Positions 51,273-63,468 are shown, counted from the first letter of the stretch. The stretch: 64,000 nt of DNA from Adiantum capillus-veneris (GCA_014529385.2 CM043964.1:2963497-3027496); one strand, 5' to 3'. Notes: generated by a model from the letters alone, not told the origin. Translations and numbers: made by a program.

Positions 51273-53595
51273 GTGAGAAAGCATATCGAAGTGTTTGAAC
51301 AAATATGCGATTTTCTAGGAGAACACAATGACCTGCATATGAGTAATGCTTTAAGCCTAACCTTAAGTGGAAAGGTTGGGGATTGGTATAGAACCCTAAG
51401 GGTGGAAGAAAAAACGATTTACCCTACTCTTAGGAGACTATTCTTGAAAGAATACATACAAGAGGGAGTGCTTTGGGGTGTAGCCTCTCAGCTCCAAAAA
51501 GCCCAACGAGAGGAAGGAGAGTCGGTGAGAGACTTTATTAGTTGCTTGAAGCATTTGAATTCTCGTTGTAATCCAAATGAGCGCTTCAATAATCATCAAT
51601 TGCTTGATAGATTCATTAGGGGATAACGACATGAGGATATCTACAATGGCTTAGTCATTAGAGGTATCACCACTTGGGAAGCAGTTACCACCAATCCGAT
51701 CCAATTGGAGGATAATTTAATGATTCAAGGAGAAAGAGTGTCTGTTGAGACTAAATCTATTAGCTCCCAAGCATCAGGGTATCAGCCAATGACCTTAAAG
51801 CCTATTGCTAAGGAGCCAAAGATATCTGAGATGACTTTAGCAGATCGCACCAAGGCCATTCAAGAGAGTCTTAGAGACAATCGTGCTCTACAAAACAATC
51901 ATATGTATCCAAGAAGGGACCAACAATGGTGCTCAATATGCTATGGACCACATAGTACCAGTGATTGCCCTACTTTTAGAGTAAAATTCAATGGGAATTT
52001 CAATGCCTATGGGAGGTATGGTCATCAAGCTAAGGATTGCATAGTATTCAAGTGCGTGATGGCAAATAGACCAACCTTAGCATGGACAGACACACCTCAA
52101 GTGCCTGCATTGATGTCGGCCCCACCTCTTGAACAAACATCACACACATAGTCCCTAGGGCCCAAAATGTTGTTCAAACAACACCTTTACCACCTCCAGT
52201 GCTAGGACCGCAACCACCCCATCTGAGAATCACTTCTGTGAATCAAGTGGATTGTGAGTCATCTATTGCTTGTTTGGAAGGCTGTGAGGAAGATACAGAT
52301 CCTAATATTGCCTATGGGCTGGATGTGCTTGAAGAAAGTCCACAATACTATATGGAGGACTATTGGGGACAAGTCAAACCTGTATGTCAAGTAGCTGCTC
52401 TTGCGGAAAGAGGACAAAATATCAATTACACTGCTAAGAGACCACCTCTTCAATGCTATGAGTATGGAGGTCCACATCGTGTAGCCGAGTGTCCTATTAG
52501 GCTACAAAAGAACGCCCCACTAATGCAAACCAATCAAGGGAGCACGTCTACAATACAAATACTCATGTGTAATCGATGTGGCATAGATCATTTGATTGCC
52601 CAATGTCCAAATAATCCAAATGAACCAAAGATCACGCCATTAAACTTGATTGAAGTTACCGAGGAGCCATCACAAAGTACACATGTGGTACCAGTAAATG
52701 TACTCACACGATCGATGCTCCAAAAACAAAATTATATTCTTGAGAAAAGAGACACAGCATCAATCTCCCAATCTCAGAAAAAGAAGAAAACACGAAGAAA
52801 GAGATCGCAAAAAGCAGCGAAGTCAGACCCCAGTTCAAAGACCAACATAGGGACTGGTGACGACCTTGTATATATGAACGACGCTGAAGACGATTCGGAT
52901 TCAGGTGAAACCATGGAGACCAAAACGACTACTAAGATAGAAACCAACAAGGAAGACCTTCATGAGCCACAATGGCCAGGATCCAAGAAGAAGATAGGAA
53001 CTTATCCAAACCCTACAGAGGAGATTGAGCGAGTCAAGAAATTAAGTAGTTTGGTAGAAGATACCCAAAGGGATCTAGAACCATCACCTAGGCAGATCCA
53101 GATTACAGACACCGTGTTCCCTACGCAACAACAACCTCACCAAGTCCATAGACCCTTAGCCATACCTAGTGTCATCCAAGAAGAAAGTGACTTAAAGTCA
53201 TGGGAAAGTGGGCGTACTCACTTCTTGATGGAAAGAATGTTTACGGAGGGACTACTTGATCCTATCAAAGAAATGGAGATCCCATCTTCCCCACGTCAAG
53301 GGACTGAAGTCCAAAAGGTGCCGTTAAACATTGCCAAATTGATGGATTTCATGTCTTCAGAAGTTAGAACCACCATCATGTCCAAACTATATAAAGACCC
53401 TGAGCTAGTCTCAGCTCTTCGAGCCTTCGTCAATGGAGAACTAAAGTTTGGGCTACCACAATTTTCACAGATGGATGCAGCTGGGGAGATGCCAATAGAG
53501 GAGGAACACTTAGATCCACAACCCAACCTAGAGGAGAACCTTGTTATAGAAATACATGTTAACAAGTTGGGACAATACTTTGAGGGTGATGAATC
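51273..53595 (+). pseudogene. F copy C gag core and zinc knuckles
   Basis: The core has SLTLSGKVGDWYRTLRVEEK and REEGESVRDFISCLKHLNSR, ending in LLDRFIRG before a TAA at 51624-51626 (Leu in F-c). The frame continues to 52151, where a 4-base loss relative to F-c shifts it, then runs 52199-53680. Knuckles: CSICYGPHSTSDC, CYEYGGPHRVAEC (one Cys changed to Tyr) and CNRCGIDHLIAQC, all with CX2CX3HX4C spacing. A Lys/Arg-rich and Glu-rich region follows before protease. Confidence 0.8.
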
Positions 53596-53935
53596 CAATG
53601 CGACCATACCAATCACTACTAAGGGATTAAGCGTGAAGAGAATCCTTGATGGTGGCGCTGGGGTTAGCATTGTGAACTAAAAATTGTTGGGAAACTATGG
53701 GAAGACCTCACCTTGCAACCACAACCATAGTAGTGAAGACGGCCAATGGGTCTATTGCTAAACCTATTGGGATACTAGAAGATCTCAAGATCAAGGTCTT
53801 TAGACATAAAATAAGGATTACCTTCATTGTTATGGATTTCTCCAAATACACTATGGCATCAAAAATGATCTTAGGACGTCCTTTCATGAGGGAAGCAAAA
53901 ATGGTGCATGCTTGATCTAAAAACCATGTCTACCT
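53596..53935 (+). pseudogene. F copy C first protease, frameshifted
   Basis: RILDGGAGVSIV (Asp codon at 53648) is followed by one extra base relative to F-c, which shifts the frame. The second half continues at 53697-53915, with MILGRPFMREAKMVHA. D-G-G matches F-c. Confidence 0.78.
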
Positions 53936-54860
53936 GCAGTTCCAAGATTCTGTTATTCGAGTAGATCTTGTAACTAGTCGAGCACATCCTCTAGGAAACA
54001 GGTTTGTAATTGATCATAAATCTGACACCACAGTTCACTCGGCCCCATTGCAGTATTGTTACACGTGTAAAGCTGACACTGATGTTGGGGAAGATTTTCC
54101 TTATATGGACGTACTACCTGGGATGACTGAGTTGGAAAATGTGGATTGGGTCCACCTAGCAGCAACCATAGACACTTGGAGTAACAGAGGGACGACCTGG
54201 GTAACACCTGAGGGGGATGAAATGCCCGTACGCTTAAATATGCTACAAGCAATGCCTATAGCTTCTGACAAGACTCATCCTAATGTAACGAAGAAAACAT
54301 ACAAGTGGATCCCTAAATCTTCTTTAGCGACCATAGCTAGTGCTAAAAAACAGAAGCCTTGTAAGAAACGTCCCACTCATCCCAAGAAATGTAAGAAAAC
54401 ATGGCGGTGGATACCTAAACGACTATTGGAAGCCCAAGGATACTATCAAGAAAATGATCAAATCTGCGTGCCAAAATGTAGATTGTGTTCATACTTGTCA
54501 CCTGACCCATGTGAGCCCAATCCTGTAGCTCCAAAACGAATTGACGATCGCGGAAAGAAAAAAATCACAAAATGCTACACACCCGCTCTAGAGCTAGTTT
54601 GGGTACCAAAGAAAGAACAATTTGTTCCACCTAGCTCAGGAAGGGGGGAGTCCCATGAAGCTTCTAGCTCCTCATGTAATGCATCCATAGAGGTAAAAGC
54701 TTCTCCACCTCCTCCACCTACAATAGTGATCTCCATAAAGCTACAAAGAAATCCACACCTCCCAGTGTTCAAGAATCACCTGATGAACCACTTCAAGTTC
54801 GATCCTAGGACAATACCTTACCACCCTTGCAACTCGATGAGGCACCTAAGGTAATAGAAA
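53936..54860 (+). pseudogene. F copy C: linker fused to W-x-P-K tail (pol deleted)
   Basis: The part to about 54250 matches the protease-RT linker of F-c (9229-9480). From about 54262 it matches the tail after the second retropepsin (F-c 15235 onward). Reverse transcriptase, RNase H, integrase and the second retropepsin are therefore deleted in one step, leaving an open frame 54048-54854. Motifs are YKWIPK, WRWIPK, QICVPK and LVWVPK. The result is a gag, protease and tail derivative that would depend on a full-length partner. Confidence 0.78.
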
Positions 54861-54947
54861 AATACTGGCAAAAATCCTTACCTATTACCAACTGGAACAA
54901 TTGGTTTCAAAGGGTGATGAGCACATTTCAAACGGTATGAACTACCC

Positions 54948-54961
54948 AAGGAAAGGGGAAG
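54948..54961 (+). other. F copy C polypurine tract
   Basis: AAGGAAAGGGGAAG directly precedes the LTR start TGTTTGCTGACAG. Confidence 0.85.
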
Positions 54962-57168
54962 TGTTTGCTGACAGTCATCATTCACTCACTCCCCTCTCAA
55001 CCTTCCTCCCTGACCTCTCAATCTCCCAATCTTAGGGAATTTATATATAAAGCCTTATACTCACTTTAAAAAAAAAAAAGAGCAAGAGCAATTAGCAAAC
55101 GAGTATGCACAATAAAAGTCAAAACATTGACCCAAACCTACACATTCACATCCGTTTCACTGAAACAGAAACCTATGTCATCAGATACCTTTGATCCTCA
55201 TCACTTTAGTGATGGAGGGTAGGTCAAATTAGTACGATAGGAGTGTTTTTGTTTTAGAGTTTAGTGATTAGCAAAGTTCTTTTTTCCCACTGATGTGCCT
55301 CCTAGAGGTATTCTTTGTGTTTCCTAGTGTGTACATGAACGTGTTGCTGTGACTAGGATTTGGACCTTCATGGAATCTTTCTCTCATCCACTTTTCAAAT
55401 CAAGCGCGATCATCAACACAAACAGGTGTTTCTTTTCCATTAGCATTGCCCCTTATCTTTTTACATCCATGTTTGTCTGCTTTAATTGTGATTGGTAGCA
55501 TAATATTCAGCGCATTTGCTTAGTATGAAACATTAAATTCAATGTAATTTTTTGTCATAATCACTTGTCTAGGTTTAAAAATCAAGCAATCTGACTAAGC
55601 TAGTTTGACCAAGTTAGGTGTAAGAGATCTTCTCTTAATACCATGGGGAATGCCTTCCTACAGATCAATGGCTACTTAGGTTCTTAATACGATTAGGCAG
55701 AATTGTGTGAAATATACTAGGGCTTTCTAGTGGGCTTAGTCCCTATTGACCTTTAGCTTAAGTATTATAAAGGGATTTTACTAGTGTGATGAGCCTGCGG
55801 AGGTGTAACAGTGTTACATAACCCCCCAAAGTTACAAAATTAAAATGCTGAAAACGAACAAACCAAAAAAAAAGAAAAAAAAACAAGTGCCACAATGTAA
55901 AATCTTAAGCTGGAAGAGAAATCTCAGCTTAATCTGGTACTTCACTCACATGTATCGCCTATGGTACTAGAGCCCTAGAGGTTCCCAGTGTGGGCGCTTT
56001 TCCTTGAAAAGCAAAAAACCCAAGGCATACAAAATAAGCACACACATCAAAATGGAATCACTGTGAAAAGACTTTGGGGGGTCAAAGAAAAGGTAATCAG
56101 TCAGGCGATGAGAAATTCCTTTTATCATAGCTTAACTACAAGGTATTCTAGGTATAGCCTCTAGTCAGCCCTCGAACATGAAATACTTGGCTCTCGCGAT
56201 TAAACAACTTAATTGACCAGAGAAAATTAAGAAGCTTACCCATGGTATTAATAGTCGATCTTTAGTGCCTTTCAACCGTTAAATTAGCAACCTCGGACTT
56301 GTTTAATTTTTTATCTTTACAACTGTTTATGAATTTGATTATATTGCAATTTAATGTTTATTACTGACAAATGGTTTAAAATTCTGTTACCAATGAAATT
56401 GTCTGCCTACAACTGCATATGATTTTTAATTGCTTATGAGAATGCAATTACTGTGCGAATGTTGTTTGATTTTGCAGTGACTGAAGAAGGCTAAGGGTAT
56501 TCATCTCAAATGCTCTTCCACCTCGATGAGCAAGCTTCAACTCAATAGCTTTCGAGGACGGAATCTACATCAAGAAGGGGGGCATGTTAACCCTCACTGA
56601 CATTCCTATCACCTACGACGGACGCTGTATTATTTATTTGGTAGAGTCAGGTATCGGGCTTGTCGGTCCAATAGGAAAAGGGTAAGGTTGATTGCCGATG
56701 AGAGGCGCACTCTAACTAGAACATTCAAGAGATTAGTTGGCTAAGCATGGGCGCCCAAGTGTGAATGGGGCGAGCTCATATAAAAGTCAACTAAACCTAA
56801 AATTCACTCATTCTCTCATTTGTGCAATTGAAGAGTGCTCTTGCTCCATCCCCATCTTCTTCTTCTTCATCTCCTTGTGTGTGTGTGTATGTGTGAGAGA
56901 GTGAGAGAGGGAGAGAGAGGGAGTGTGTGTGCGATCGAGCATTACGAAAGCACGACGGCGGCGAGGCGGTTGAGTGCGGTGTAGCGGCGTCTCCCTCTTA
57001 TTTGCGGTGAGGAATCCTCCACAACAGGAAGCATAGAGCGGTGAGTGACACACCAACGGCATCTTTGAGCTTACTAGTTTAGGCTTGTTGTGTGCTTGGA
57101 GCCATTTGTGGCTCGCACAAAGTGTATCGGCAAGTTCCTTGAATTGACACGTGCGACATAGACGCACA
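54962..57168 (+). repeat. F 3' LTR of the array (type without the 140-codon ORF)
   Basis: This 2.2-kb LTR starts TGTTTGCTGACAG and ends GACGCACA. It lacks the 140-codon frame of the middle LTR; at that place it has about 200 bp of unrelated sequence, with a 29-codon frame at 55105-55194. The promoter region is single copy (TATA 56779-56786). Otherwise it aligns with the middle LTR. Confidence 0.85.
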
Positions 57169-57999
57169 ATATAGATATGTGCTTATAGATCTATCTCAAC
57201 ATGGGGCCAATGGTAAAGGGGCCCAAATGAGAGATAGTCTATGAAAGAACAAGGCTAACCCATGGAGCATAAGACCTTAGGGTTAGCATCATTGAAGACC
57301 TCCAATAATTAGTGTAAAAGTCCTTTGAGTTAGGTAAGCTAGGGCTGCGCTTGAGGTGGGAACCCGACCCAAGCTTAAGGTGCTTGACGTGCTTGATGAC
57401 TAAGGTGCTAAAGATACTTGAGGTGCCTGATGACTGATATGATTGAGATGCTTGTCATGCTTGAGATGCTAGGGCTGTACTTGAGGTGAGAACCCAACCC
57501 AAGCTCGAGGGGCTTAAGGGCCAAGCTTGTGGTGAGAACTAGGCCCAAGGTTGAGGGGTTTGAGGTGGCACAAAAGTCAATACCAATCCCTACAAGGAGG
57601 GGGCGAGCCCTACAAGAGGGGGGATGAGAGAGAACACACACACACACACACTCACACAAGGCATGCTTGGTACAAAGAAAGCAAAAGGGACACTTGTCAA
57701 GTTCCTCCTCATGCTACCCTCATGGTGTGCCTGTAGCCTATTGGTTGGTCACCCAAGGGGTCCAATGATAAATTAGAAAATTTAATTAATTGTCTTTGCA
57801 TTTATCAAATCTTCTCTCTCAAAGGGGAAAGGGAGACACTTGTCCCAAGGCTACCCTTGTTACTTGATTTACCTCCTACTTGTGATTGGCACTTCCAAGT
57901 GAGAAAATCTTTGCACGTCAAAATCGAACACTGAACTAAATAAAATTTACCTCTATTATATCATATTGCATAAACTGATTACCTCATGTGAGAGTACAC
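57169..57999 (+). repeat. G-family LTR fragment
   Basis: This matches the reverse complement of the solo G LTR from about 62070 down to about 61300, including AGATCTATCTCAACA and CATAAGACCTTAGGGTTAGC. It starts exactly where the F 3' LTR ends, so F probably inserted into a G copy whose other part lies beyond the lost left end. The last 100 bp (57900-57999) match nothing else that I see. Confidence 0.7.
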
Positions 58000-59921
58000 T
58001 GCGCATGTCAAGGCTAGGGACTTGCTACGCGCCGTGTGCGAGCCACAAAGGCTCCTAGCACACAGTCATACAACAGACAAGCTCACAAGGAAGAATGGTG
58101 TGTCACTCACCTTCCTGCGTAGTTGCGAATGAAGGATTCCCGCGCCGCGAAGAAGAGGGAGACGCCGCTACGCCGCGCTCAACCGCATCGCTACCGTCGT
58201 GCCGCCGCAATGCTCGATCACACACACACTCTCACACTCCCTCTCTCTCACACGTACACACACACACACAAGGAGATGGTGAAGGAGAAGGTGGAGATGG
58301 AGCAAGAGCAGCTTCTATTGCACAATGAGAGAATGAGTAAAAATTAGGTTTAGTGGCTTTTATATGTGCTCACCCCATTCACACTTGGGCGCCCATACTT
58401 AGCCAACTAACTCCTTGAATATTCCAGTTAGAGTGCGCCTGTCATCGGCGATCACCCTTACCCTGTTCCTATTGGTCCGACAAGCCCAATACCTGACTCT
58501 AAATAATACAACGTTTATAGATCATAGGGTGTCCGTGTGCCGTGAGGGTTAACATGCCCCCCTTTCTGATGTAGATTCCGTCCTCGGAAGCTATCCAGTT
58601 GAAGCTCGTTCGTCGAGATGGAAGAGTAGTCGACATGGATGTGCGTAGCCTTCTTCAATCACTGCAAAATCAAACAACATTGCCACAGTAATTGCATTCT
58701 CATATACAATTAAAAATCATATGCAATAGACAAACAAAGTGATTGGTAACAGAATTTTAGACAATTTGTCAGCAATAAACATTAAATTGCAATATAATCA
58801 AATGCATAAACAGATGTAAAGGTAAAAAATTAAACAAGTCCGGGGTCGCTAATTTAACAGTCAAAAGGCATTAGAGCTCGACTATTAATACCATGGGTAA
58901 CTTCTCAATTTTTTCTGGTCAATTAAGTTGTTTAATCGCGAGAGCCAAGTATTTGATGTTCGAGGGCTGACTAGAGGCTATACCTAGAAGACCTTGTAGT
59001 TAAGCTACGATAAAAGGAATTTATCATGAAATCATCGCCTGACTGATTACCTTTTCTTTGACCCCCCAAAGTATTTTCACATTGATTCAATTTTGATGTG
59101 TGTGCTTATTTTGTATGCCTTGGGTTTTTTTCTTTTCAAGGAAAAGCGCCCACACTGGGAACCTCTAGGGCTCTAGTACCATAGGCGATACATGTGAGTG
59201 AAGTACCAATTTAAGCAGGGATTTCTCTTCCAGCTTAAAATTTTACATTGTGGCACTTTGATTTTTTGTTTGTTCATTTTCAGCATTTTATTTTTGTAAC
59301 TTTGGGGGGTCATATAACACTGTTACCCTCCCCAGGCTCATCACATTAGTAAACTCCCTTTATATTACTTAAGCTAAAGTTCAATAGGGTTAAGCCCACT
59401 AGAAAGCCCTAGTACATTTCAGACAATGCTGCCTAAATCGGATTAAGAACCTAAGTAACCATTGCTTATTAGGAAGGCATTCCCCATGGTATTAAGAGAA
59501 GATTTCTAATACCTAGCTTGGTCAAACTAGCTTAGTCGGACTGCTTGATTTTTAAACCTAGACAAGTGATTATGACAAAACATTACATTGAATTAAATGT
59601 TTGATACTAAGCAAATGCGCCGAATATTATGCTACCAATCACAGTCAAAGCAGACAAACATGGATGCAAAAAGATAAGGTCAATGCTAATGGACATAAAA
59701 CACCTGTTTGTGTTGATGGTCGCGCTTGATTTGAAGTGTGAATGAGAGAAAGGTTCCATGAAGGTCCAAATCCTATCAATAGCAACACGCTCCTGTACAC
59801 ACTAGGAAACAAAAGGAATACCTCCAGAAGGCACATTAGTGGGAAAAGGTACCAACACTTATTGAACACAACAAAAAACATAAGGAACCCTAACCTAATT
59901 ATTTGCACTCTCCCTAAAGAG

Positions 59922-60344
59922 TCAAGGGAATAGGATATTGTAGAGGTTGGGGGGAAACCCTAAGGCTAAACCCCTATTCTCGTCGTCGAGATAAAAAAAG
60001 TCATCATCCATGAGACCATATGTGCCATCCGTGTAGTCATGTAAATTTTCTTCTTCATCATAGGTGCCCATGTTTACTAAGAAGGTCACTAGACGCCTAT
60101 AGTCATCTTGGTCAAAAGGGTAGGCTTGTGCAATGGGAGAAACGCTCTCTACTAAGTATGGATCAAACGTGGTCAAGAGACGTATCAACCATTCTAACTC
60201 CTCAAAATTCCTCTCACATGCTAGCATACCTATCAAATCCCATTCACATGCAAGCACTGGAAAGACCATGTGAAATATTTGTGAAAAGTAACGAGGGTAC
60301 CTCTCACCCAAGGCAGGAGTGGATGACTCTAGCGTACTAGCCAT
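59922..60344 (-). CDS. ORF inside the F-d LTR, 140 aa, homolog of 16159-16581
   Basis: ATG at 60344 on the minus strand opens 140 codons starting MASTLESSTPALGERYPRYF. It is colinear with the middle-LTR copy without gaps or stops, with about 19 amino-acid differences. The surrounding LTR shows indels between the same two copies. Unknown function; coding status is uncertain because the ratio of replacement to silent changes looks neutral. Confidence 0.5.
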   Translation of the reverse strand: MASTLESSTPALGERYPRYFSQIFHMVFPVLACEWDLIGMLACERNFEELEWLIRLLTTFDPYLVESVSPIAQAYPFDQDDYRRLVTFLVNMGTYDEEENLHDYTDGTYGLMDDDFFYLDDENRGLALGFPPNLYNILFP

Positions 60345-60529
60345 ATCTGTACACGCAAATAGATGATGGTTAGAGTGCAAATATTACAAGGGTTGTGTTC
60401 TTGTGCATAATTTGTTTTTATGATTTGTGTGATGGATCTTGCTCTTTTACTTTTTTATCTTGTTTTTGTGAGTATAAGGCTTTATATATACATTCCCTAA
60501 GATCGGAGATTAAGAGGTCAGGGAGAAAG

Positions 60530-62158
60530 TGTAATGGAATTTGCCTATTCAATTTGAGAATAGCGGAATTTAATGAGAGTACTTTCAAGAAATGATTTTG
60601 TGAGCATAGCGGGTATACATAATTGAAGATAGCAACATAATCATAGCAATTAGTTAACTTGGCATAGACAATACTTTTGCAAGAGAGAGAGTTTAGAGAA
60701 CATGACAACAATTGAGGACCGGATTTATGTGGAGCCGGTCCCCCCTCCAATAGGCATTTGTATTATGATTTCTCCCATAAAGAGAGACTTGTTACAATAC
60801 AGTCTTTGTGTTCCTTGTGACCTAGGTGATGCCATGAAGATGGAAGGCTTCATGCACCACAAACATAACATAAACTTGAAGAAAGCTTTAACTATCCCAA
60901 GCCTCAGTCCCAAGACCTCAAACACCTTCGAAGGTGGAGAGAGCTAGCAGGGAATGAGGGTAGGGAAGAGGAAGAAGAAACATTTCGTAGGAGAAAGAAT
61001 GAGTTCCTCACTTATCATACTCTTGTTGCTAGGATACATAATAGCATAGTAATGAAGAAGAAGGAGATGGCAAGCTTAAGCATTGAAGCATGGCTCTTGG
61101 TTGGATTTGCACTCCATAGCCAAGAGTGTTGGTGTAGGCTCTCAACCTCTACTTGCTTGGAGAGGGAGCTCTTGCACTTTGCATATCACACAATGAGAGT
61201 GCTTGTGAGTGTGTGTGAGTGAGTATACCCCCTAGGCACCCCCCTATCTTGCTTGGGTCGACCCCCCCTTGTAGCTCATGCCTGAAGCTCATTGGACCCC
61301 TCCAGGCCTAGCCAATCACAAGCAGGAGCCATTACAAGCAACATGGGTAGCCTTGGGACAAGTGTCCCCTTTCCCCTTCCCTTTGAGAGAGAGGACTTGA
61401 TAAATGCTAAAACAATTAGATAATTCATGTAATTTATCATTGGACCCCTTTGAAGCCTAGCCAATAGGCTTCAAGCAACACATGAAGGTAACATGGGTAG
61501 GGGCCTGACATGTGTCCTTGCTGCCTCTTCAAGATGGGCTTCCCTTGTGTGTGTGAGTGGGTGTTCTCTCTCTAGGCCCTAGGAAAAGGGCTCGCCCCCC
61601 CTCTTGTAGGAATTCTTTTGACTTTTAGGTGATCAAGCACCTTACTCACCAAGCATGACAAAGCACTTCAACTAGGGGGGGTTCCCACAAGCATCTCAGT
61701 CAAGCTTCTCAAGGCACCTCAAGTACTTTAATCATGCAGCAAGTCAAGCACCTCAAGCATGGAGCCAGTCAAGCACCTCAAGCATCTTAATCAAGCACCT
61801 CAAGCATGAAAAACACCTCAAGCATGACAAGCACCTCAAGCAGGACAAGCACCTCGAGCTTGGGCCAGGTTCCCACCTCAAGTTCAACCCTAGCTTACTT
61901 AAGGTCAAAAGGACTTTTACACACATTTATTGGAGGTCTTCAATGAAGCTAACCCTAAGGTCTTATGCTCCATTGGTTAGCCTTGCTCTTTGATAGACCA
62001 TCTCCCTTTTGGGCCCCTTTACATTGGCCCCGTGTTGAGATAGATCTAAAAGCACATACCTATATCTTAACACTTGTTCCCGTTTATTCTCCCACATTAA
62101 GTGATCAATTTAATATGAGAAAATCATTTGGGTTAGTTAGATATTAGATTTTATGACA
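60530..62158. mobile_element. Solo LTR of family G
   Basis: This 1,629-bp insert has ends TGTAATGG and TATGACA (TG/CA) and a perfect 5-bp duplication GAAAG at 60525-60529 and 62159-62163. There is no internal region. Homology to 57169-57900 in the opposite orientation supports a repeat family. A solo LTR forms by recombination between the two LTRs of a full element. No coding frame is visible. Confidence 0.87.
61690..61870. repeat. Short degenerate repeats of CACCTCAAGC type in the solo LTR
   Basis: At least eight copies of a CAAGCACCTCAAGCATG-like unit with variable spacing. The G fragment near 57390-57500 has a matching, more diverged set in reverse complement. Confidence 0.8.
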
Positions 62159-62203
62159 GAAAGGTTGAGAGGGAAGCAAGTGAATGATGGATGTCCACAA
62201 ACA

Positions 62204-62217
62204 CTCCCCCCTTCCTT
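62204..62217 (-). other. F-d polypurine tract
   Basis: The minus strand reads AAGGAAGGGGGGAG before the LTR start, identical to 15920-15933. Confidence 0.88.
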
Positions 62218-62224
62218 GGGTAGA

Positions 62225-63443
62225 TCATACCGTTTGAAATGAGCTTGTCACCCTTTGAAACCAATTGTTCCAATTGGTAATAGGTGAGGATTTTTGCCAG
62301 TAGTTTTCTATTACCCTAGGTGCCTCGTCAAGTTGCAAGGGTGGTAAGGTACTCTCCCAAGATCGAACTTGAAGTGGTTTATCAGGTGATTCTTGAACAC
62401 TGGGAGGTGTGGATTCTTTTGTAGCTTCATTGAGGTCCATTACTATAGATGGAGGCTGTGTAGAAGCTTTTACCTCTATGGATGTATTACATGAGGAGCT
62501 AGAAGCTTCATGGAACTCCCCCCTTCTTGAGCTAGGTGGAATAAATTGGGTTTGCCGTGGAGCCCAAACTAGCTTTGGACTAGGTGTGTAGCATTCTGTG
62601 ATCTTTCCCTTCCCACGGTCTGCCATTGGCTTTAGCGTTACACTGTTTGACTCATATGGGTTTGTTGTCGATAGGGAAGGACACATTTTACGTTTAGGTA
62701 CCCAAATTTCCTCATTTCCATCATAGTATCCTTGGGCTTTTAATAGTCGTTTAGGAATCCAGCGCCACGTTTTCTTACATTTCTTGGAGCGAGTGGGACG
62801 TTTCTTACGAGGCTTCCATTTTTTAGCATCAGCCATGGTTACTAAAGAAGCTTTAGGGACCCACTTGTATGCTTTCTTTGTTATATTAGGATGGTTCTTG
62901 TGTGTCTCAAGCTTTCTTTCAACTACATCAGTTGAAGATCTAGAGAGTTGGGCTATGGGGACGTATGGTTCAACCTCCTGGACATGCAATGTCTTGGGTT
63001 TTATTTCCTTAGGTAATATCTCAGGGACTATGGCTTGAGTGGTAGGGATAAGAGTTGGTTTTTGCGTTGTGACACCCCCAGTCCCCCAATCAATAGTGCA
63101 TTTGGTGGCTATCATCCACGTGCGTCCTAGGTTTATATTACCCTCCATAGTTCCAGTAGGCATGACCAAAAAGTCTTGAGCTACAATTCCATTGTCATAA
63201 CTGACAGAAGTGTGCCAGATTCCAAAAACCGTAGTTTTTTTTCTTGTTGACACCCTTGACTTGGATAATACTCTCAGATAGAGGTGGCTTCCCTAACTGA
63301 CACCACACCCCATAGGATAGCAGATTATATTTAGCACCCGTGTCCAATAAGGCGTTATATAGCACTTTTCCATAGGCACTATTTAACTCAATAGGGTATC
63401 GTAGAGGTGTGTCAGAGTCCAACCAATCCTCTTCGATTTCCAC
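62225..63443 (-). pseudogene. F-d second retropepsin domain and W-x-P-K tail, one frameshift
   Basis: This is the best-preserved F copy of this region. The first part (63443-63195) has DSDTPLRYPIELNSAYGKV and ALLDTGAKYNLLSYGVW with an intact D-T-G (Asp codon at 63344-63342). A one-base length change in a homopolymer near 63237-63243 shifts the frame. The second part (63253-62225) is open for 340 codons: GIWHTSVSYDNGIVAQDF, INLGRTWMIATKCTIDW, then repeated YKWVPK, WRWIPK, EIWVPK and LVWAPR, basic KKRPTRSKK, and a Ser/Pro-rich end with LPPLQLDE. With the single frameshift aside, the whole module is intact, so it was maintained until recently in this family. Confidence 0.8.
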
Positions 63444-63468
63444 GTGGAATGCATTTGTGACTCCAAGG

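Larger units (their letters stand above)
6758..57168 (+). mobile_element. F array: internal F-c, shared middle LTR, internal C, 3' LTR (with nested X and Y)
   Basis: Two F internal regions lie in the same orientation and share one LTR. F-c (6758-15933) ends with a purine tract at the middle LTR (15934-17788 plus 47956-48968). That LTR is followed directly by a tRNA-Asp-type primer-binding site and internal region C (48990-54961), then by a 3' LTR (54962-57168). This LTR-internal-LTR-internal-LTR layout is usually explained by unequal recombination between copies. The middle LTR is interrupted by the 30-kb X plus Y nest. F-c lacks its own 5' LTR and the gag start, lost at the inverted junction at 6757. 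Confidence 0.8.
58000..62203 (-). repeat. F-d 3' LTR with a solo LTR inserted
   Basis: On the minus strand it starts TGTTTGTGGACATCC at 62203 and ends near 58000, where a small deletion blurs the terminus. Without the 1,629-bp insert and one GAAAG it is about 2.57 kb. Minus-strand TATA at 58357-58364. Confidence 0.82.

Noticed and set aside
63195-63253. Programmed frameshift in F-d between the two halves of the second retropepsin region
   Set aside because: The change lies in a homopolymer and F-c reads through in one frame at the same place, so it is a simple indel.
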